Below are positions 19,296-28,165 of a stretch of 64,000 nucleotides of DNA, piece after piece. Within the stretch, counting starts at the first letter, position 1; every line of letters starts with the position of its first letter. The DNA comes from Pleomorphomonas oryzae DSM 16300 (GTDB lineage: Bacteria; Pseudomonadota; Alphaproteobacteria; Rhizobiales; Pleomorphomonadaceae). Below the pieces are notes generated by a model, which worked only from the letters and a program-made list of their open reading frames with translations, was not told where the DNA came from and did not search any database. The DNA is taken from assembly GCF_000422965.1 (NCBI RefSeq), contig NZ_AUHB01000003.1:418061-482060 (forward strand). The letters run 5' to 3'. A program made the translations under genes and the position numbers.

Positions 19296-20005
19296 GTTGT
19301 GCTTTCCCCGAAAGGACGGATACCGGCAACGAGGTCGGCCGCTATGCCGCGGATGGCGGCGACTTCAGAAGGGCCGACCGTCGACCACTCCATCTCGCGC
19401 AGGATGGTCGCCCTGCCGACGCGGTAGATGATCAGCGAGCCGACCAGGGACAGCGTCCGCAGGCGCACGCGCTCGGTCATCGGATCAGCCTCGACGAGAA
19501 TGCCGACGAGATGGCGAACGGCGGCGAGCATTGGTTGCATGAAGCCCGCGTAGACTCGATCGAAGGCCTCGGTCGGCTCAGCCTGTTCGCGCACCATGTA
19601 GCGCACCCAGACCGCCGACTCGTCGTCGGCGAAAAGCGTCAGCATGGACTCGCCGACCATGGTCAGAATGGCGCGCGCCTCGACGGCATCGATCGGTGGC
19701 CCACCGGATTGCGCCTGAGCGAAACGGTCGAGCACCACCTTTCGCTGCTCGCCGACGCGTATCTGCAGGCGCTCGATCAGGTAATCGGCAACAGCGTTAT
19801 AGAGGCCGCGCTTGTTACCAAAATAGTAGTTGATCGCCTGAAGGTTGACGCCTGCTCGTTCGGCAAGCTTGCGGGTCGCCACGCCCTCGAAACCGTACAA
19901 GCCGAATAGCTCGAGCGCGGCGAGGAGAAGCTTCTCGCGCGTCCCGTCGTTGCGAGCGGCATCATCGGTGGATCGGGTAGAAGGTGCCTTTGTCATGCCC
20001 CTCAT
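19292..20005 (-). CDS. TetR-family regulator (CecR-like)
   Basis: A 237-residue repressor with an N-terminal TetR HTH (about residues 24-70: [20 protein letters not shown], then [20 protein letters not shown]) and a larger ligand-binding domain with DUF1956-like text ([22 protein letters not shown]). The order regulator-HlyD-ATPase-permease-permease is that of cecR-ybhGFSR. A palindrome 13 bases upstream is a probable operator, so it very likely represses its own operon until an effector binds. An in-frame ATG three codons later is an alternative start. Confidence 0.9.
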   Translation of the reverse strand: MRGMTKAPSTRSTDDAARNDGTREKLLLAALELFGLYGFEGVATRKLAERAGVNLQAINYYFGNKRGLYNAVADYLIERLQIRVGEQRKVVLDRFAQAQSGGPPIDAVEARAILTMVGESMLTLFADDESAVWVRYMVREQAEPTEAFDRVYAGFMQPMLAAVRHLVGILVEADPMTERVRLRTLSLVGSLIIYRVGRATILREMEWSTVGPSEVAAIRGIAADLVAGIRPFGESTT

Positions 20006-20017
20006 TCTACACCCGAC

Positions 20018-20045
20018 TTAAATTCAGTCAATCGACTGATTTAAT
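20018..20045. promoter_or_regulatory. Palindromic operator candidate for the TetR/CecR-like regulator
   Basis: TTAAATTCAGTC (20018-20029) and GACTGATTTAA (20034-20044) face each other across AATC; the inner arms CAGTC/GACTG are exact and the outer TTAAA/TTTAA arms pair with one extra T on the left. It is AT-rich against a GC-rich background and lies just upstream of the regulator start, as expected for autorepression. Confidence 0.65.
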
Positions 20046-20111
20046 ATGACCGATGAGAATGATGCGCTCGGACGGACTCCACTGAGCGGGATTAAAGAGG
20101 AACGATGATCG

Positions 20112-22076
20112 TCAGTCTCGCGACAACGCCACCACTGGATCGAGCTGCGAGGCGTTGCGGGCCGGCAGGAAACCGAAGACGACGCCGATCAGTGTCGAGC
20201 AGACACAGGCAGCGACGATTGAGGTCGTTGAGTAGATCAGCGTGAAATCGCTGGAGAACAGTCGCACGAGTTGGCCGATTCCGAAGGCGCCGCCGATGCC
20301 AAAGAGACCGCCGATCAGGCAGACCAGCACGGCTTCGATCAGGAACTGCTGGAGAATGTCGCCCTGGCGGGCGCCCACAGCCATGCGGACGCCGATCTCG
20401 CTCACCCGCTCCGACACCGATACCAGCATGATGTTCATCACGCCGATACCGCCGACCACCAGCGAAATGACGGCAATCGCGGCGATCAGCAGCGTCAGCA
20501 TCTGCGTCGTCGAGGTGATCGTCTGGCGGATGTCGTCGGTGTTGAGAATGAAGAAGTCCTGGGTGCCATGGCGCTGGGTCAGAAAGCGGGTCACGTCCTG
20601 CTCGGCAAGGCTGGTGTCGACATCGTCGGCGACGCGCACGGTAATCGAACGGAGCGACATGTTTCCCAGAAAGCGGGTCTGCACCGTAGTGAAGGGCAGA
20701 TAGACGGAAAGGTTCTGGCTGGATCCGAAGCCACCCTGCTGCGGCTGCGTCACCCCGACGATTCGGGCCGGTACGTTGCCGATCAGCAGCACCTGCCCCA
20801 CCGGCGAGCTCGCGCTGTCCGCAAACAGCGTCTTGCGGGTGTTCTCGTCGATGACCACGTCGGTCGCCCGGTTGCGGACCGACTGCGCGTCAAAAAAGCT
20901 GCCCTCGGCGAGCTTGGTGCCGCGCGCCTCGAAATATTGCTCGCCGACGCCGTTGACGAGAGCGCTCGCTTCCTGCGAACCGACGCGCAACGTCTTGCTG
21001 GTGGAAACGGTCGGCGTGACGGCCGCCACGTAGCTTTGCCGCGCCAGCGCCTCGGCATCGGAAACAACCAGCGTTGTAATGCGGGCAGATCGCGTGTCAC
21101 CAAAGCTGCGGCCGGCGAAGATCTCCAGCGTGTTGGTGCCAAGGTTGGAGATGTTGGCGAGCACCTGCTGCTGCGTGCCCTGCCCGATTGCCACCACCGA
21201 TACCACCGAGGCAATGCCGATGATGATGCCGAGCATGGTGAGGAAGGTTCTGAGGCGATGCGCCGCCATGGCCAGCACCGCCATATGCAACGCCTCCTTG
21301 AACCGGCCGACCAACGACCGGAGATAGCCGCCGCGCCGCGCGCCTCCGACAGCCTTTGTCAAAGATGCTGCAGGTAACGCTTCCGAGCTCGGTTCGTTGC
21401 GGCGATCGCTGAGGATGACGCCATCGGAAATCTCAATGATCCGGCGGGCACGGCTGGCGACATTCATGTCGTGGGTGACGATGATGATCGTCTTGCCCTC
21501 GGCATTCAGCTCCTCGAGGATGCGCAGCACTTCCTCGCCGGAATGCTTGTCGAGCGCGCCGGTCGGCTCGTCGGCCAGGATGACGTTGGCGCCATTCATC
21601 AGCGCGCGCGCGATGGAGACACGTTGCTGCTGACCGCCGGAAAGCTGGCCCGGCCGGTGATCTGTACGGTCGCTCATGCCGAGCCGGTCGAGCAAGTTTT
21701 CCGCCCGCAGCCGCCGATCGCTCGGCGCCATGCCGGCGTAGATGGCCGGAATCTCCACATTGGCGAGTGCATCGAGTTCGCCGAGCAAATGATAGCGCTG
21801 AAAGATAAAACCGAAATGCTCGCGCCGGAGGGCAGCCAGCTCATCCGGCTCCAACATGGACGTCTCTCGCCCGGAGATGCGGTAGCTGCCGGCCGTCGCC
21901 CGATCAAGGCAACCGAGAATGTTCATCAGCGTCGACTTGCCGGAGCCGGACGCACCGACGATGGCCACCATTTCGCCGGCCTCGATCACCAGGTCGAGGT
22001 CCTTCAATACGGTGATCGTCTCCTCGCCAGACGGAAACTCGCGCCGGAGCTTTTCCAGCCGGATGAGATCGGCCAT
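20112..22076 (-). CDS. macB: MacB-like ABC transporter (ATPase fused to MacB permease)
   Basis: A 654-residue protein. The N-terminal ATPase (residues 1-230) has Walker [10 protein letters not shown], signature [15 protein letters not shown] and Walker [14 protein letters not shown] linker leads to a helix ([24 protein letters not shown]), a large periplasmic MacB domain (about 305-520) and three C-terminal helices (FtsX-like). It is three bases after macA, and the pair with the OMF gene upstream makes a MacAB-TolC-like tripartite efflux pump for macrolides, siderophores or other envelope compounds. Confidence 0.93.
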   Translation of the reverse strand: MADLIRLEKLRREFPSGEETITVLKDLDLVIEAGEMVAIVGASGSGKSTLMNILGCLDRATAGSYRISGRETSMLEPDELAALRREHFGFIFQRYHLLGELDALANVEIPAIYAGMAPSDRRLRAENLLDRLGMSDRTDHRPGQLSGGQQQRVSIARALMNGANVILADEPTGALDKHSGEEVLRILEELNAEGKTIIIVTHDMNVASRARRIIEISDGVILSDRRNEPSSEALPAASLTKAVGGARRGGYLRSLVGRFKEALHMAVLAMAAHRLRTFLTMLGIIIGIASVVSVVAIGQGTQQQVLANISNLGTNTLEIFAGRSFGDTRSARITTLVVSDAEALARQSYVAAVTPTVSTSKTLRVGSQEASALVNGVGEQYFEARGTKLAEGSFFDAQSVRNRATDVVIDENTRKTLFADSASSPVGQVLLIGNVPARIVGVTQPQQGGFGSSQNLSVYLPFTTVQTRFLGNMSLRSITVRVADDVDTSLAEQDVTRFLTQRHGTQDFFILNTDDIRQTITSTTQMLTLLIAAIAVISLVVGGIGVMNIMLVSVSERVSEIGVRMAVGARQGDILQQFLIEAVLVCLIGGLFGIGGAFGIGQLVRLFSSDFTLIYSTTSIVAACVCSTLIGVVFGFLPARNASQLDPVVALSRD

Positions 22077-22079
22077 GGC

Positions 22080-23333
22080 TCACATCCCCGGCGGCGGTCC
22101 GCCGCCGCCTCGGCCAAGACGTACATTCGAAGCCGCCGCCGCCCGTTGCGCAGCGGTCATCTCGCCGGTCACCACCTTGTCGCCCTCATCAAGGCCGGAT
22201 TTCACCTCGGCGGTGACCTTGTCATTGAGCCCTACCTCCACGCGGCGCTCGGCTGTGTTGCCGTCGGCGTTCATGACCTTGACGCGGTACTTTCCCTCGG
22301 CGTCGCGGTTGCCCAGCGCGGCGGCCGGCACGGTCAACACGTTCTCGGCACGCCCCAGCACGATGTTCACCTCGGCGGTCATATAGGTCCGGAGGCGGCC
22401 ATCGGGGTTCGGGACGTTGAAGTTGCCGTAATAGTAGATCGCCGACGACGAGGAGCTTGAGGATGAGGACGACGAACTTGAGGAGGTGATGGCGGCGTCA
22501 TTGCGGATCGATTCCGGCGCCGGATCGATGCTCTCCAATGCCGCGTCATAACGATGATCCGGGTCACCGATGATGGTGAAATAGACCTTCTGGCCTGGCG
22601 CGACATGGACGACATCGGCCTCCGATATCTCGGCCCGCACCGTCATGATGTCGAGTTGTCCCAGGACGACGATGGTCGGCGCCGACTGGGCGGCGTTGAC
22701 CGTCTGCCCAGCCTGACTGACCACGGCGAGCACGGTGCCGTCGATCGGGGCAACGATGCGCGTATAGCCGAGATTGGCCTTGGCCGTGGCAACCGCAACC
22801 TCCGCCGACTGAATCTCGGCATCGAGGGCTGCTATCTGCGCTTCGGTCGTCTTGACGGTCGCTTCGGCGCTTTCGAGATCGGCGCGAGCCACGGCGTTCT
22901 GGTCGACCATGGTCTGCTGCCGCTCGAGCGTCTGGCGGGCCAGCGTCAGCGACGCTTCCTTTTCATCCCGTTGAGCGTGCGTGCTGGCGAGCGAGGCTTC
23001 GGCCGTCTTGAGATTGTTCTGCTGCGTTACCGAGTCGATCTCAGCGATAAGGTCGCCGGCCTTGACGCGGTCCCCCAGCTTCACATCGAGCGACGTGATC
23101 CGCCCCGATGCCTGGGCGCCAACCGCAACCAGCTTTACCGGTCGAAGCTCACCGGTCGCTAGGACCGTCTCCTCGACACTCCCCCTGGTGACGGTGGCGG
23201 TCATCATGGTGACGGTCGGCGCCGCATAGTAGCGGGTCTTGATGAAATAGCCGGCAACCACCAGGAGGACGAGCACCACAAGGAAGATCAGGCCGCGACG
23301 GCTTTTGCGTTTGCGCGGTACGGCGGCGGTCAT
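22080..23333 (-). CDS. macA: MacA-like periplasmic adaptor with a 14-serine run
   Basis: A 417-residue membrane-fusion protein. It has an N-terminal helix (GLIFLVVLVLLVVAGYF), lipoyl halves around a coiled coil (residues about 95-210) and a beta-barrel domain with the MacA-like text AIYYYGNFNVPNPDG. Directly before that text lies a run of 14 serines (codons 22443-22484) made from several TCN and AGY codons. The C-terminus is Gly/Pro-rich. The ATG overlaps the TGA of the MFS gene by four bases. It would connect MacB to the lipoprotein channel encoded at the head of the operon. Confidence 0.93.
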   Translation of the reverse strand: MTAAVPRKRKSRRGLIFLVVLVLLVVAGYFIKTRYYAAPTVTMMTATVTRGSVEETVLATGELRPVKLVAVGAQASGRITSLDVKLGDRVKAGDLIAEIDSVTQQNNLKTAEASLASTHAQRDEKEASLTLARQTLERQQTMVDQNAVARADLESAEATVKTTEAQIAALDAEIQSAEVAVATAKANLGYTRIVAPIDGTVLAVVSQAGQTVNAAQSAPTIVVLGQLDIMTVRAEISEADVVHVAPGQKVYFTIIGDPDHRYDAALESIDPAPESIRNDAAITSSSSSSSSSSSSSSAIYYYGNFNVPNPDGRLRTYMTAEVNIVLGRAENVLTVPAAALGNRDAEGKYRVKVMNADGNTAERRVEVGLNDKVTAEVKSGLDEGDKVVTGEMTAAQRAAAASNVRLGRGGGGPPPGM

Positions 23334-24514
23334 GCGCGGCGTCCCATGAAATAGGCCAGCGAGGCGAGCATGCCACCGGCGAGGATGATACCCACCATCG
23401 GATAGACGGTTCCATTGTGCAGCAATCCGACCGCCGCGCTGGCGCAACTCGCCACGGCGAACTGCATCACGCCGAGCACCGACGATGCCGTACCGCGATG
23501 GGTGGCGATCTGGCTCATGGCAATCGCCATCGAGTTGGCACCGATCAGCGGGCCTGTGGAAAGGCAAAGCATCAGAAGCGCAACGAGAAGGGGCAACGGC
23601 GCGTCGGCTGCCATGGCCACCAGAACCACGCCCATCGTGACGTTGAAGACAAGGGCGCCCACCATGACCTGCCGCGTTGAAAACCAGCGCAGGAGCAGCC
23701 GGTTGACCTGCGAAGCGACGATCATGCCGCAGGCGTTGAGGCCGAACAGCCAGCCGTAGTGCTGCTGACTGACGCCGTGAAGGCGCATGTAGACGAAGGA
23801 GGAGCCGGTAATGAAGGCAAAGATACAGGCAGCGGCAAAGGCGCCAGATAGCGCCGGCGCCATGAAGGCGCGATTGCCGAGAACCGCGCCGAAGGCACGA
23901 ACGATACCAATGACACCGACCGCGTGCCGTCGTTCAGGAGGCAAGGTTTCCGGCAACGCGCGCGAGGCCACGAGACAGCCGATGCCGAACAGAGTGAGGA
24001 CGACGAAGATCGCCTGCCACGGGGCTACGGCCAGAATATAACCGCCGAGAAGCGGTGCCACGATGGGCGCCAGACCCTGTATCAGCATCATCTGCGACAG
24101 GAAGCGGGCGCTGCCGCGTTCATCGAACAGATCGGCGACAACTGCCCGGCTCACCACCATGCCGGCACAGCCGCCGAGCGCTTGGCAGAGACGCAGCACG
24201 ATGAACCCCTCGACCGTCGGCACGACGGTGATGGCGGCGGAGGCCAGCGTGAAAATCGTCAAGCCGGCGACCAACGGCGGCTTTCGGCCAAAGCGATCGA
24301 CCAACGGGCCGTAGATGAGCTGTCCCACCGACAGGCCGAAAAAGAACACCGACAGCGAAAGCTGCACCCGCCCCTCGTCGGTAGCAAAGCTCTCGGCGAG
24401 GCTTGAGAAGCTCGCCAGATACATGTCGGTCGACAGTGGAGCGAAGGCCGAGAGGGACCCGAGAATAAGGGTCAATCCCAGAGAACCAATGGCGACGGTC
24501 TGAGAAGGGGACAT
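23330..24514 (-). CDS. Bcr/CflA-type MFS drug efflux transporter
   Basis: A 394-residue, 12-helix major facilitator. The N-terminus has the DHA1 Bcr/CflA motif APLSTDMYLASFSSLAESF, the loop 2-3 motif GPLVDRFGRKPPLVAG and the helix-5 motif RLCQALGGCAGMVVSRAVV. The start MSPSQTVAIG was chosen because the upstream extension only runs into the OMF gene. Its position inside an OMF-MFS-MacA-MacB operon is unusual: a single-component exporter placed among the parts of a tripartite pump. Confidence 0.92.
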   Translation of the reverse strand: MSPSQTVAIGSLGLTLILGSLSAFAPLSTDMYLASFSSLAESFATDEGRVQLSLSVFFFGLSVGQLIYGPLVDRFGRKPPLVAGLTIFTLASAAITVVPTVEGFIVLRLCQALGGCAGMVVSRAVVADLFDERGSARFLSQMMLIQGLAPIVAPLLGGYILAVAPWQAIFVVLTLFGIGCLVASRALPETLPPERRHAVGVIGIVRAFGAVLGNRAFMAPALSGAFAAACIFAFITGSSFVYMRLHGVSQQHYGWLFGLNACGMIVASQVNRLLLRWFSTRQVMVGALVFNVTMGVVLVAMAADAPLPLLVALLMLCLSTGPLIGANSMAIAMSQIATHRGTASSVLGVMQFAVASCASAAVGLLHNGTVYPMVGIILAGGMLASLAYFMGRRA

Positions 24515-24569
24515 CGTTTCGTGAAGTTGCCGGGGATACGCCGGCTCGCGGCTCAAGGCCGATGGAAGA

Positions 24570-26069
24570 TCAGTTGGCGTCCGCTTTCCGCAGATGTGGG
24601 CCTGTGTTAGTATCGATAACTTCCGGCTTTGAAGCATCCACCACGCCATCCCAGCCGCCGCCCAGCGCCTTGTTGAGGGCGATATAGTTGGTGGCGATGG
24701 CAACCGTGCTGGTGAGCAGCGAATCCTCGGCCGTGTAGAGCGAACGCTCGGCATCGAGGACATCGAGGAAGCTCGATGAACCCGACTGGTAGAGCGACTG
24801 CGCCAGCTCCGACGCCTTGCGATAGGACTGCGTGGCGGCCGCGAGGCGACCGTTCTTGATGCGCTCCTGCCGGAATGCGACGATGGCGTTCTCGACGTCT
24901 TCCAGCGCCGTCAGCACCGACGCCTTGTAGGCGACGAAATACTGGTCGCGGGTCGCCTCGGCCGCCTCCTGCGCGGCGGCGAGCTTGCCAGCATTGAAGA
25001 TCGGCACCGTTAGCGAGGGGCCGAAGCTCCAGGAAATGGTCGAGGACTTGCCGAGGTCGCCAACCGTGGTCGCTGTGGTCGCAATAGCACCGGACAGGCT
25101 GACCGACGGATAGCGGGCGGCAGTGGCAACGCCGATCTTGGCCGTCGCCTGCGCATATTGGCGTTCCGCCTGGCGGACGTCCGGCCGGTTGGTGAGCAGA
25201 TCGGCCGGCAGGCCAGTCGGCACCGACTGACGCGGTCGCGGAATCGCCCCGCCCCTCTGCATCCGGGCATCAAGCTCGGCCGGCGCACGGCCGGTCAGCA
25301 CCGCCAAGCGGTGGACAGCCTCGGCATAGGAGGTTTGCAGGTCCGGCAGCTTGGCCTCGGTGCTCGCCGCCTGCCCTTCGGCGTTGGAAACGTCGACCGC
25401 CGAAGCGGACCCTGCCTCGAACTTCTTGCGGGTCAATCCCGCCGTCTCGCGCTGCGAGGCGGCGCTCTGTCGCGCCAGCGCCATGCGCGCCTGATAGCCG
25501 CGCGCCGCCACATAGTTGGACGCAACGTCGCCAATCAGCGTCAGCAGCACGGAGTTGAGATCTTCCTCGGCCGCCTGGCTACCGTAGCGCGCAGCCTCCG
25601 ACGAGCGGGCGTTGCCGCCAAACAGATCGAGCTCCCAGGATGAATCGAAGCCGCCCTTGAACTGATTGTCCACCGCTCCTTTGCCCTGCGTCGATTTCTG
25701 ACGCGAGGCCGAAGATGAACCATCAACCGACGGGAACAAAACCGCCGCGGTCTCGCGCTCGGAAGCGCGCGCCGTGCGGATCCGCGCCTTTGCGGCGGCA
25801 ACGTCCAGATTGCCGGCCACAGCCTCTTCGACCAGCGCATTCAGCTCTCTGTCGCCAAGCCGTTCCCACCAATGCGCCAATTCCACCGGTCGCACCGGTG
25901 TTTCCTTGCCCGACGAGCCCCAGCTCGCAGGCAGAGCCAGACGTGGCATCATATAGTCGGGACCGACGGCGCAACCCGACAGAAGCAGGGCGAGAAGCGG
26001 GAGCGAGATCCCGGCAACGCGACGGAGGGAGGGAGAGCGGCTGACCATCGTATCCGTGCGCAACGCCAT
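24570..26069 (-). CDS. Outer-membrane efflux lipoprotein (NodT/OprM family)
   Basis: A 499-residue TolC-like channel. It has a lipobox LLLSGC, so it is acylated at the Cys and anchored in the outer membrane, followed by the family start AVGPDYMMPRLALPASW. Two repeats of the helical barrel are visible: ELDLFGGNARSSEAARYGS and GPSLTVPIFNAGKLAAAQEA, with the usual GLPADLLTNRPDVRQAE between them. It opens the operon with the MFS, MacA and MacB genes (55-base gap to the MFS start). The start may be the ATG at 26069 or the one at 26048, which has GGA five bases upstream. Confidence 0.92.
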   Translation of the reverse strand: MALRTDTMVSRSPSLRRVAGISLPLLALLLSGCAVGPDYMMPRLALPASWGSSGKETPVRPVELAHWWERLGDRELNALVEEAVAGNLDVAAAKARIRTARASERETAAVLFPSVDGSSSASRQKSTQGKGAVDNQFKGGFDSSWELDLFGGNARSSEAARYGSQAAEEDLNSVLLTLIGDVASNYVAARGYQARMALARQSAASQRETAGLTRKKFEAGSASAVDVSNAEGQAASTEAKLPDLQTSYAEAVHRLAVLTGRAPAELDARMQRGGAIPRPRQSVPTGLPADLLTNRPDVRQAERQYAQATAKIGVATAARYPSVSLSGAIATTATTVGDLGKSSTISWSFGPSLTVPIFNAGKLAAAQEAAEATRDQYFVAYKASVLTALEDVENAIVAFRQERIKNGRLAAATQSYRKASELAQSLYQSGSSSFLDVLDAERSLYTAEDSLLTSTVAIATNYIALNKALGGGWDGVVDASKPEVIDTNTGPHLRKADAN

Positions 26070-26192
26070 GGCTTTACTGGTTGTCCTTTTTGAGACTGCT
26101 CGGATTTGGACCGCTTCCGCACCGGGCGGCAAGTCAAAAGAGTTTGAAAAGTGTAACCGGTGCCGACAACCAACCGGATTGTTGAAGGCGGT

Positions 26193-26206
26193 CGTTTCTA
26201 GAAACG
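26193..26206. promoter_or_regulatory. Perfect 14-bp palindrome in the divergent OMF/GNAT promoter region
   Basis: CGTTTCTAGAAACG is its own reverse complement. It lies 124 bases upstream of the OMF gene and 101 bases upstream of the acetyltransferase gene. It could be an operator for the efflux operon; no regulator gene adjoins it, and it does not resemble the palindrome before the CecR-like gene. Confidence 0.5.
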
Positions 26207-26307
26207 GTCAGAAACATAGATCGACAATATGTCGGGAAAAGCACGACGTTGACGTGTATCCGCACGCCATCCAGTCCTTATCCACCAGATGGAACCGAGT
26301 TTGCCCG

Positions 26308-26886
26308 ATGCCCACCCTTCCTTCAAGCCTTTCCACGACCCGCCTGAACCTGCGTCGCTACACCCCGGCGGATGCGGCCTGGTACGCAACCATGGCGCTC
26401 CGCAATCGTTCGCATCTTGCTCGCCATGAGGGCGACAATGCGGCCATGAAGATCAACAGCGAAGCCGACGCCATCGCCGTCATTCAAGAGTTCGGCAAGG
26501 AATCGGACGCCGGCAACGCAGCCTTCCTAGGCGCCTTTCGTCGGGAGGATGGGATTTTTGTCGGCCAGGTCTATATCGGCGTCAGCAATGCCAACCTGCC
26601 CGGATATCTTGTCGGCTATTTCTGCGACGAGGCGCACCTGAGACAGGGCTACACCTTCGAAGCGACAACGGCGGCGGTCGCCGCCCTGTTCCGGGAATGT
26701 GACGCGCAGCGCGTCGGCCTTTGGTGCGACGACAGCAACATCGCGAGCCAACGCATCGCCGAACGCCTCGGCATGCGTCGGGAGGGGCATGTGCGCTCTG
26801 ACAAGCGCCATGCCGACGGGTCAGTCACCGGATCGCTCTGCTACGGCCTCCTGCGCGAGGAGTTCCTGGCGCAGGAAGCCCGCTAG
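26308..26886 (+). CDS. GNAT-family N-acetyltransferase
   Basis: A 192-residue protein of the RimJ/RimL group. It begins LSTTRLNLRRYTPADAAWYAT, and the acetyl-CoA region is GYFCDEAHLRQGYTFEATTAAVAALF followed by RVGLWCDDSNIASQRIAERLGMRREGHVR, the typical motif A-B layout. The start at 26308 was chosen by family N-terminus; the frame is open further upstream across the promoter region but that part has no likeness to a protein. It is divergent from the efflux operon. Acceptor (ribosomal protein N-terminus or small amine) unknown. Confidence 0.85.
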   Translation: MPTLPSSLSTTRLNLRRYTPADAAWYATMALRNRSHLARHEGDNAAMKINSEADAIAVIQEFGKESDAGNAAFLGAFRREDGIFVGQVYIGVSNANLPGYLVGYFCDEAHLRQGYTFEATTAAVAALFRECDAQRVGLWCDDSNIASQRIAERLGMRREGHVRSDKRHADGSVTGSLCYGLLREEFLAQEAR

Positions 26887-26893
26887 TTTGAAC

Positions 26894-28138
26894 TCAGCCG
26901 GACTGGCCCACAGCTGGCACGAAGTCGGAAAGATCCTCTCGCTCGAAGTAGACCGTGCGCCCTTCTTCGGCCGACTTGTAGAGTGCCATCAGCATTTCGA
27001 TAACGGCTACGCCGTCGGCGAAGGTTTCGTCCGGCGTTTGCCCCTTGCGGAAACGCTCGACCATGTGGCGATTTTCGTCCGTGTATCCATAGACGCCCGC
27101 CTCATCTTCCAGCACCGGCATCAGACCCTGTTCGGCATTCTGCTTCTCGACGAGGTCTTCACCCTCACGGCCACTGACCCGGCGCGACATGAAGACCTTG
27201 AGGCCGGTGTTGAGCGAGGAAAATTCCAGCGCATATTCCGGCCCCAACAATTCGAGCTGAATGCGCAGCCCAGCGCCGACATAGGCCCAGGACGTGGTCG
27301 CCTCGATAATCACCTCCTGCCCGAGGTCGTCCTCCAGCGTGATCATGCCGCGCGCAAAGTCCTCACTGGCCCGCCGGCTGTAGTCGACCGTCGGCCCCAT
27401 GCGCTCCTTGAGTTCGGCGGCATAGTTCGGCCGTGTCCATTTCAGGCAGGCGACAGCGCCGGTCGCCGACTTCAGCTTCAGCGACGATCGCGGCGCGTCC
27501 GGCCGCGTCAACATGAAGCGCGCCACTTCGACGGAATGGCACATCATGTCGAGCAGGACGCCACCGCCCTGCTGGTCACCTTTCCAAAACCAAGGTTCGT
27601 GCGGACCGGCGTGTTCCTCGGCCGCTCGGGCGAGATAGGGGCGCCCGGCGGATGGCACCGCCCGGCGCCAGATGATGTCCTTGCCGCGCATGACCGCCGT
27701 CGAAAACACCTGGTTTTCCAGATAGCCATGGATGAGCTTGGCATCCTCGACGAGCCGCAGCATCTCCTTCGCCTCGCGCAGCGTCCGGGCCAGCGGCTTT
27801 TCACAGGCGATGGCGTAGATGCTTGAACGCCCGGCTTTCTTGAGATCGTGCAACGCCCGCATCACGTCGAGACGGGTATAGTTGGGAGACAACACCCAGA
27901 TGGCGTCGACGTCGGGAGCCGTCAGCAGCGCGTCCAGCGTCGGATGAGCGGTGCAGGTGCCGAGATCGAGATCGCGCACAGCCTCGGCGAATGCCCGGCG
28001 CTTGCCTTCGGTCGGTGAATAGACGCCCGTCACCTCGACGTTGCGGACGCCGACCAGCGACTTCAGATGGAAATGGGCAATGAAGCCACTGCCTACGAAG
28101 CCGATACGAAGGGTCTGGCGCAGAAAGTCGGTCGTCAT
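26894..28138 (-). CDS. Gfo/Idh/MocA-family oxidoreductase
   Basis: A 414-residue NAD(P)-dependent dehydrogenase. The N-terminal Rossmann fold has RIGFVGSGFIAHFHLKSL and the central EKPLARTLREAKEM motif whose Lys is catalytic in the family. The C-terminal beta-sheet domain contains GGGVLLDMMCHSVEVARFML, with the His expected at the sugar or cyclitol site. It is the last gene of the ABC importer/LacI operon (27 bases after lacI), so it probably oxidises the imported sugar, sugar acid or inositol-like compound. The protein is longer than the usual 330-380 residues, with an enlarged C-terminal domain. Confidence 0.9.
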   Translation of the reverse strand: MTTDFLRQTLRIGFVGSGFIAHFHLKSLVGVRNVEVTGVYSPTEGKRRAFAEAVRDLDLGTCTAHPTLDALLTAPDVDAIWVLSPNYTRLDVMRALHDLKKAGRSSIYAIACEKPLARTLREAKEMLRLVEDAKLIHGYLENQVFSTAVMRGKDIIWRRAVPSAGRPYLARAAEEHAGPHEPWFWKGDQQGGGVLLDMMCHSVEVARFMLTRPDAPRSSLKLKSATGAVACLKWTRPNYAAELKERMGPTVDYSRRASEDFARGMITLEDDLGQEVIIEATTSWAYVGAGLRIQLELLGPEYALEFSSLNTGLKVFMSRRVSGREGEDLVEKQNAEQGLMPVLEDEAGVYGYTDENRHMVERFRKGQTPDETFADGVAVIEMLMALYKSAEEGRTVYFEREDLSDFVPAVGQSG

Positions 28139-28165
28139 CTCCTGATCCTCCCAAGTCTCTTGTTG

